Shown: positions 59,371 to 64,000 of the stretch, piece after piece
Position numbering within the stretch: the stretch's first letter is position 1
Layout of the letters: each line of letters opens with the position of its first letter
Assembly (NCBI RefSeq): GCF_016097555.1
Contig: NC_054707.1
Coordinates: 83,745,621-83,809,620, forward strand
Direction of reading: 5' to 3'
Length of the DNA stretch: 64,000 bases
From: Gigantopelta aegis
Lineage: Eukaryota; Mollusca; Gastropoda; Neomphalida; Peltospiridae
Made by a program: the position numbers and the translations under genes
The notes under the pieces: generated by a model
What the model was told of the DNA's origin: nothing
What the model saw: the letters and a program-made list of their open reading frames with translations, nothing else
Database searches by the model: none

Positions 59371-59384
59371 ATATAATAGGTAAG

Positions 59385-59650
59385 GTATATTTGTTTAGTG
59401 TCTAACAAACAGTTACTTCAACACCTGTAACTGGAGAATGAGATGGGAACACTGCTGTCACATAGGTTACTCATACCAAATGGCAGCAAGAGATCTTTTA
59501 TATATAAACTTTCTTAAAGACAGGACAGCACATACCATAATGTTTAATACAGCAGTCAGGGGACACTGGCCAAGAAAGGGACAATGTGATGTGAGTGGAG
59601 ATCAACCGTATGAGTGATCACATACGAAGCACACACTCTACCACCGACTA
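59385..59650 (-). mobile_element. Old SINE (third type)
   Basis: Plus-strand tail TTTGTTTAGTGTCTAACAAA, body AGCAAGAGATCTTTTATATA, GACAGCACATACCATAATGT, and head remnant CTCTACCACCGACTATTAGG at the right. Confidence 0.65.
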
Positions 59651-61223
59651 TTAGGGTTGTAATCTTTATACGCCGTTTTATCTTAAATAACAAGAAGAAT
59701 ATCAAACGCCAAATTAATATTCAGACTATACTACTTCCAGCACTTAAAAATTTACTTGTACTAAAGGAAATATTTTGTTTTGATGAAACGGTGAGTCGCT
59801 CATTAAATACTTTTACTACAGTTGTTATTACAATTACTCATTCATTGCAAAATTATATTCCAAACAATGTATTATATTTTATGAAACAGCAAATGTTACT
59901 ATAATGGCATTATATATATAAACTTTAAAAATATAAAATTTATAAAGATCAATTTTAATTATTATACTTTGAAATGTGATATTTACCTTTGAGCTGTAAT
60001 AAACATTCATTAAGTAATTGCACTTATGTTGGCTACAATTAGAAATACAACTCTTATTAGAACCTGTGTGTTAAGACTCTGACAAGATAGCTTACATTTT
60101 CACTATTGCAAGGTTAACAGAATTGTGTTAATGATTAACTCCAATAAGTTGCCTTCCCAAAGAATAAAAGTCAAAGAGTTTTTCTGGCAAATATCACAAT
60201 TCCACTTTTGTCAGCAAACTTCCGGCCTCCATCTCCACTGTTAGAGAGATTAATTGTAACTGGGCAAGTTTTGTTTCTAAACGAATCCCCCATTAAAATA
60301 TAAAGGATTGGTGGTAATTCTTTCAGACTTGTTGATGCAACAAATTGAAAAATGGCAATTTAATGAGTTCCTCCCTACAGCGAAAACAGAGACGGAGTTT
60401 AGAATGCAGCAACAAAAGACTTCCAGAAAGGATAATTTACAGCCTCTGTGCTGTAGTGCTTATAAACCATTTGTCTCAAGGCTGGTAGGTACTGGGTTCA
60501 CATCCTCATACTGGCATCACCAGGGATGCAATTTTTCTGCTTTTTATCCGATTTCAGTTTCTTTTGTGTCAAATGATTTTCATAAAGTAGTTTGTATCAC
60601 CCAGAGCAGGTTTCAATGATTAATAACAGATAGCTGAGGTTGGTGTCCAGGGCAGTGCTTGAACTGACTAAACATGAAGATAAATTAAAAGTGAAACGTT
60701 TATGAAACAGCAGTATGCCAACAACACAAAAATAAACACCAAGGTACACATAAGTCATTGTTATGGCTATAAAGTGTTTTTTCTTATCCTTCAGGGTGAG
60801 GTGAGAGATATAAAAATAGCAAAGCATTAATTAAAGTGGCACATACATCAACCAGAGGTACGGGTGCACTGACACGATTGATCTAAACCTTTTGTAGTAG
60901 ACTGATCGTTCCCGCCATCACATACATGATAGCTTATTGCACATACACTCCAAATATGTCACAATGTCAAAGCACTGGGTGTAAGTTTGCAGGGAGGGCA
61001 GGGGTTGTGACAAATAAAAAAATTAGCTAGACCATGAAATGTTTCAAAAAAAAAGATGAAAAGATTTTCCCACTAAAATTGTCTCCTCCAAGAAAATTAA
61101 TTATCAGGACTTGTGATTATACGACTTTGTGGCCAAGACTCAGACTTGGGGAAAGGTTTTCATACTTCAGACTTAATCTATATAAATAAGAGTATGGTTG
61201 TGATTGCAGTGTAGTCTACCTTT

Positions 61224-61410
61224 GTTTGACTAAAGGATGGACGTATGGATGGATGAATGGATGGATGGATGGATGGATGGATGGATGGATGGATGGATGG
61301 ATGGATGGATGGATGGATGGATGGATGGATGGACTGATGCATGGATGGACTGACACATGGATGGACAGATGGATGAGTGGATGGATGGATGTTGGACGGA
61401 TGGACAGACA
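61224..61410. repeat. (ATGG)n array
   Basis: A nearly pure GGAT array at 61253-61332, degenerate on the right to about 61555. It lies about 170 bp from the SoxD donor at 61579. Confidence 0.97.
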
Positions 61411-61579
61411 TGGATGGGTATCGGATGAGTAGTCTAATGGTTTGGATGGGTTTTCTATAGACAGGATTATGGATTTCATTGGATGGGATTGATGTATGAT
61501 GTATTTATGGATGGATGAATGATAGACGGACAGAAGGATGGACTTATTATTTACATGTAAAACTACTGATGTGACTTAC

Positions 61580-61628
61580 CTGTTGCTTTGTGGTTCTCAG
61601 TCACAGGACTGGAGCTGCCCGACCGGTC
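61580..61628 (-). CDS. SoxD: SoxD small exon, most upstream exon in the window
   Basis: A 49-nt exon with acceptor TTTTATTTTTAG and donor GTAAGT. It encodes DRSGSSSPVTENHKAT and leaves one base that completes a Val codon with the next exon at 35428. The phase fit across 26 kb supports it. A micro-exon of this kind may be alternatively spliced, but 49 nt is not a multiple of three, so skipping it would shift the frame. Exons coding the N-terminus and coiled coil are expected beyond 64000. Confidence 0.8.
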
Positions 61629-61720
61629 CTAAAAATAAAACACAAAATATAAAGTTTATCAAATTAAAACAGAAACAATGAGCCATACATACTCAACCAT
61701 CTGTTTGTAAGAAAAATATT

Positions 61721-62010
61721 GCATGAAAAGACATACATCTAATTATAGAGATGTAACCAGCTGCATATCAATACTGCATGAAAAGACATACATCTAATTT
61801 TAGAGATGTAACCAGCTGCATAACAATACATCATAACTCATCAAAAACAATCTTTCATAATAATAACTCTTCACAAACAATCTTTCATAACAATAACTCA
61901 TCACAAACAATCTTTCATAATAATAACTCTTCACAAACAATCTTTCATAACAATAATTCTTCACAAACAATCTTTCATAACAATATCTCATCACAAACAA
62001 TATTTCATAA
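61721..62010. repeat. 55-bp duplication followed by 30-bp minisatellite
   Basis: GCATGAAAAGACATACATCT with the following sequence occurs at 61721 and 61776. From about 61846 six units of AACAATCTTTCATAATAATA and ACTCTTCACA follow. Two related A/C-rich blocks continue at 62160-62360 (CCACTACCAACTGACCATGC repeated). Confidence 0.9.
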
Positions 62011-63049
62011 CAATAACCCCTCTATTGGTGTTTTTTATATAATAATAAAATATCACAATCACAAATGGTTTAACCACTTCACCACAGTGGCCAGTCTTTA
62101 ACTGGAAACAGCCTAATATGATAATTGTTTTTTGTTTTATTTTGGCTTTTTGTTCCACTACCAGTTAACTGACCAGAACTAAAAAAAAGACAACACTCTA
62201 TGGTCAAACAATAAAACTGGCCAGTGGTTTTGGTTCCACTACCAACTGACCATGCCTTGTTCCGAAACTAAAAAAGAAAACACCCTATGGTCAAACAACA
62301 AAACTGGCCAATAGTTTTGTTTCCACTACCAACTGACCATGCCTTGTTCCAGAGCTAAAAAAGACAACACTCTATGGTTGTTTTGGTTGTTGTTGTTTTT
62401 TCTGAAAAAAACAAGAAAGAAAAAATGTGCCAAACAGATTGAGTGGACAGCATCTGGAAGATATTTCCTATAACAAGCTGTGGAATGGAAAGCAAACAAG
62501 TAGTGAGAGTGAGGATACAAGCTGATGAAAACATCTGTCTCCAGTTTTCTCACAGCCCTCCACAGGACCACGGCTGGCTAATTGGCCTACGTTCTCCACA
62601 TTTCCACCATCAGAGTTATAAAGGATGAGGAACAAGTTTAGACTTGACACAATGTCCATACAGCACACAGCACCAGGCCATTCTTCATCACAACAATAGA
62701 TAGACACAGACATGGTATACAAAACAACCATCCTGTATATCTTTTAATATGAATGACAAAACCCTAATATGTAATCAGGGCTGTTTCTTTGCTCAATGCA
62801 GAGTGGAATTGGCATTTGACAAAACAGTGGTTGATTCCACGAATCTCTATTTAGTGCCTTGTATAGATAGTAAGACAGCCACCAGAGGAGATGCTTAACT
62901 GGAGATTTCAACTCTCTTGCACTGCCACAAAGAGGACTGCCACTCCCAGTCTAGTTTCTAATTCAAAACTAGTACAGAACAGAGATCAATGGAATAAATA
63001 CAGCTGTGATGACATTTTTAAATTATAAACGCCAGTATAATCAGAGGGA

Positions 63050-63775
63050 TGCGGTGTTGTTAGCTCACTGGTAGAGAGCACTCAACTGCACTACTGCTTG
63101 TAGGGCATTTTGTCCTACGTGGGTTTTCCCCATCCCAACCAAAAAAAAAGAGTAAAGTTTGTTTTATTTAACGACGCCACTAGAGCACATTGATTTTTTA
63201 TCTTATCATCGGCTATTGGACGTCAAACATATGGTCATTCTGACACTGTTTTTAGAGGAAACCCGCTGTCGCCACATAGGCTACTCTTTTTACGACAGGC
63301 AGCAAGGGATCTTTTATTTGCGCTTCCCACAGGCAGGATAGCACAAACCATGGCCTTTGTTGAACCAGTTATGGATCACTGGTCGGTGCAAGTGGTTTAC
63401 ACCTACCCATTAAGCCTTGCGGAGCACTCACTCAGGGTTTGGAGTCGGTATCTGGATTAAAAATCCCATGCCTCAACTGGGATCCGAACCCAGTACCTAC
63501 CAGCCTGTAGACCGATGGCCTGCCACGACGCCACCGAGGCCGGTTCCTATCCCAACCAATGCAACATGATTGATAGATCAAAGGCTGTGGCATGTACTGT
63601 CATGACTATGAGAAAATTTATATAAAATATTATTGCTTCTCTTAGTAGCAGTAGCCTATATGTCATTGGTTTTCTTTCTTATTTTCTAGGGTCCAGGTAA
63701 CCATGTTAGACACCTAATAACATAACTTCAAAATGTGCTGAAATTTCATTAACAAATATTCCCATCCTTTCCTTT
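63050..63775 (+). mobile_element. Old SINE (third type) carrying a nested younger SINE
   Basis: Head GTTAGCTCACTGGTAGAGAG, then CCCATCCCAACCAA at 63131. The body resumes after the insert (CCAATGCAACATGATTGATA, GGCTGTGGCATGTACTGTCA) and the tail runs through CCATGTTAGACACCTAATAA and AAAATGTGCTGAAATTTC. Confidence 0.75.
63132..63559 (-). mobile_element. Mosaic SINE (tail a) nested in an older SINE
   Basis: The SINE body is 63143-63548, flanked by ATCCCAACCAA at 63132-63142 and 63549-63559. On the minus strand it has the same tRNA-like head and body as the copy at 2524-2907. It ends with the a-type tail (AATGTGCTCTAGTGGCGTCG then TTAAATAAAACAAACTTT) instead of the b-type. Poly-A remains at the junction. 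Confidence 0.9.
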
Positions 63776-64000
63776 AGGTATAATAAACAAAAAGCAATTA
63801 ATTTTAACCAGTGCCTGCTATAAGAGAAATATGATATAACAGATGAGATAGAGAAAAAAGAATTCACTTTCTATCTATGCGTTTCTACATTTACTTCTAT
63901 TTTTATGCTGAAGCTTCCATCTGGAAAACCTATATTTACTATTTCATGTCATCTTCTTCTGCTGGTTATACAGTAATTCATGTATGTTTAAACTAGTGTT

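Larger units (their letters stand above)
35429..61579 (-). other. SoxD: 26-kb SoxD intron
   Basis: The intron joins exon 61580-61628 to exon 34845-35428 (both phase 1). It contains at least twelve SINE copies or fragments, several large satellites, and non-repetitive islands listed separately. I found no exon inside it that keeps phase and has both splice sites, though a short alternative exon could be missed. Confidence 0.7.

Noticed and set aside
58973-59408. Overlapping 100-125-codon Tyr-Pro-Ile-Leu-Ser frames
   Set aside because: All three minus frames are open because the DNA is a GGATA repeat, not because of coding.

Overview
The window looks like nuclear DNA of a mollusc, probably a gastropod. 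The evidence is AT-rich, intron-rich sequence, invertebrate-type spliced genes, and dense tRNA-derived SINEs of a style I recall from mollusc genomes. The species is inference only. No bacterial-type operons, rRNA or tRNA genes, CRISPR arrays or virus-like elements were recognised.

Layout. 1-4.3 kb: intergenic, with SINE copies and a palindromic MITE. 4.30-9.82 kb: a full-length PIF/Harbinger DNA transposon with a TTA target-site duplication and 23-bp terminal inverted repeats. It carries a spliced transposase gene (+) converging on a MADF/Myb-like DNA-binding protein gene (-). The transposase gene is interrupted by a nested 666-bp MITE-like element that has its own 5-bp duplication. 10-16.6 kb: SINEs, microsatellites, a 67-bp minisatellite, a LINE fossil and a possible 5' exon. 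16.62-17.53 kb: the coding exon of an unrecognised protein with a hydrophobic N-terminal segment and a DSGxxS motif. 17.5-30 kb: tandem repeats, a 137-bp MITE, and about 9 kb of SINE-poor AT-rich DNA downstream of the SoxD stop codon.

30.02-61.63 kb (- strand): seven consecutive exons of a SoxD-group (Sox5/6/13-like) HMG-box transcription factor gene. They join in phase to give the C-terminal 506 residues. The 5' exons, including the SoxD coiled coil, lie beyond 64 kb. The exon order is 61580-61628, 34845-35428, 33976-34165, 32771-32941, 32064-32169, 30595-30737, 30023-30300. The 26-kb first intron holds many SINEs and satellites, plus several repeat-free islands that could be enhancers. One island has an inverted pair of SOX-type sites.

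The most unusual signal is that three different SoxD splice junctions have been tandemly multiplied into the adjacent intron. The donor of exon 32064-32169 is present 10 times in 52-bp units. The donor of exon 32771-32941 is present 7 times in 43-bp units. The acceptor of exon 34845-35428 is present 3 times, with a G39 tract in one copy. A second theme is modular SINEs, in which the same tRNA-like heads and bodies occur with two different 3' tails.
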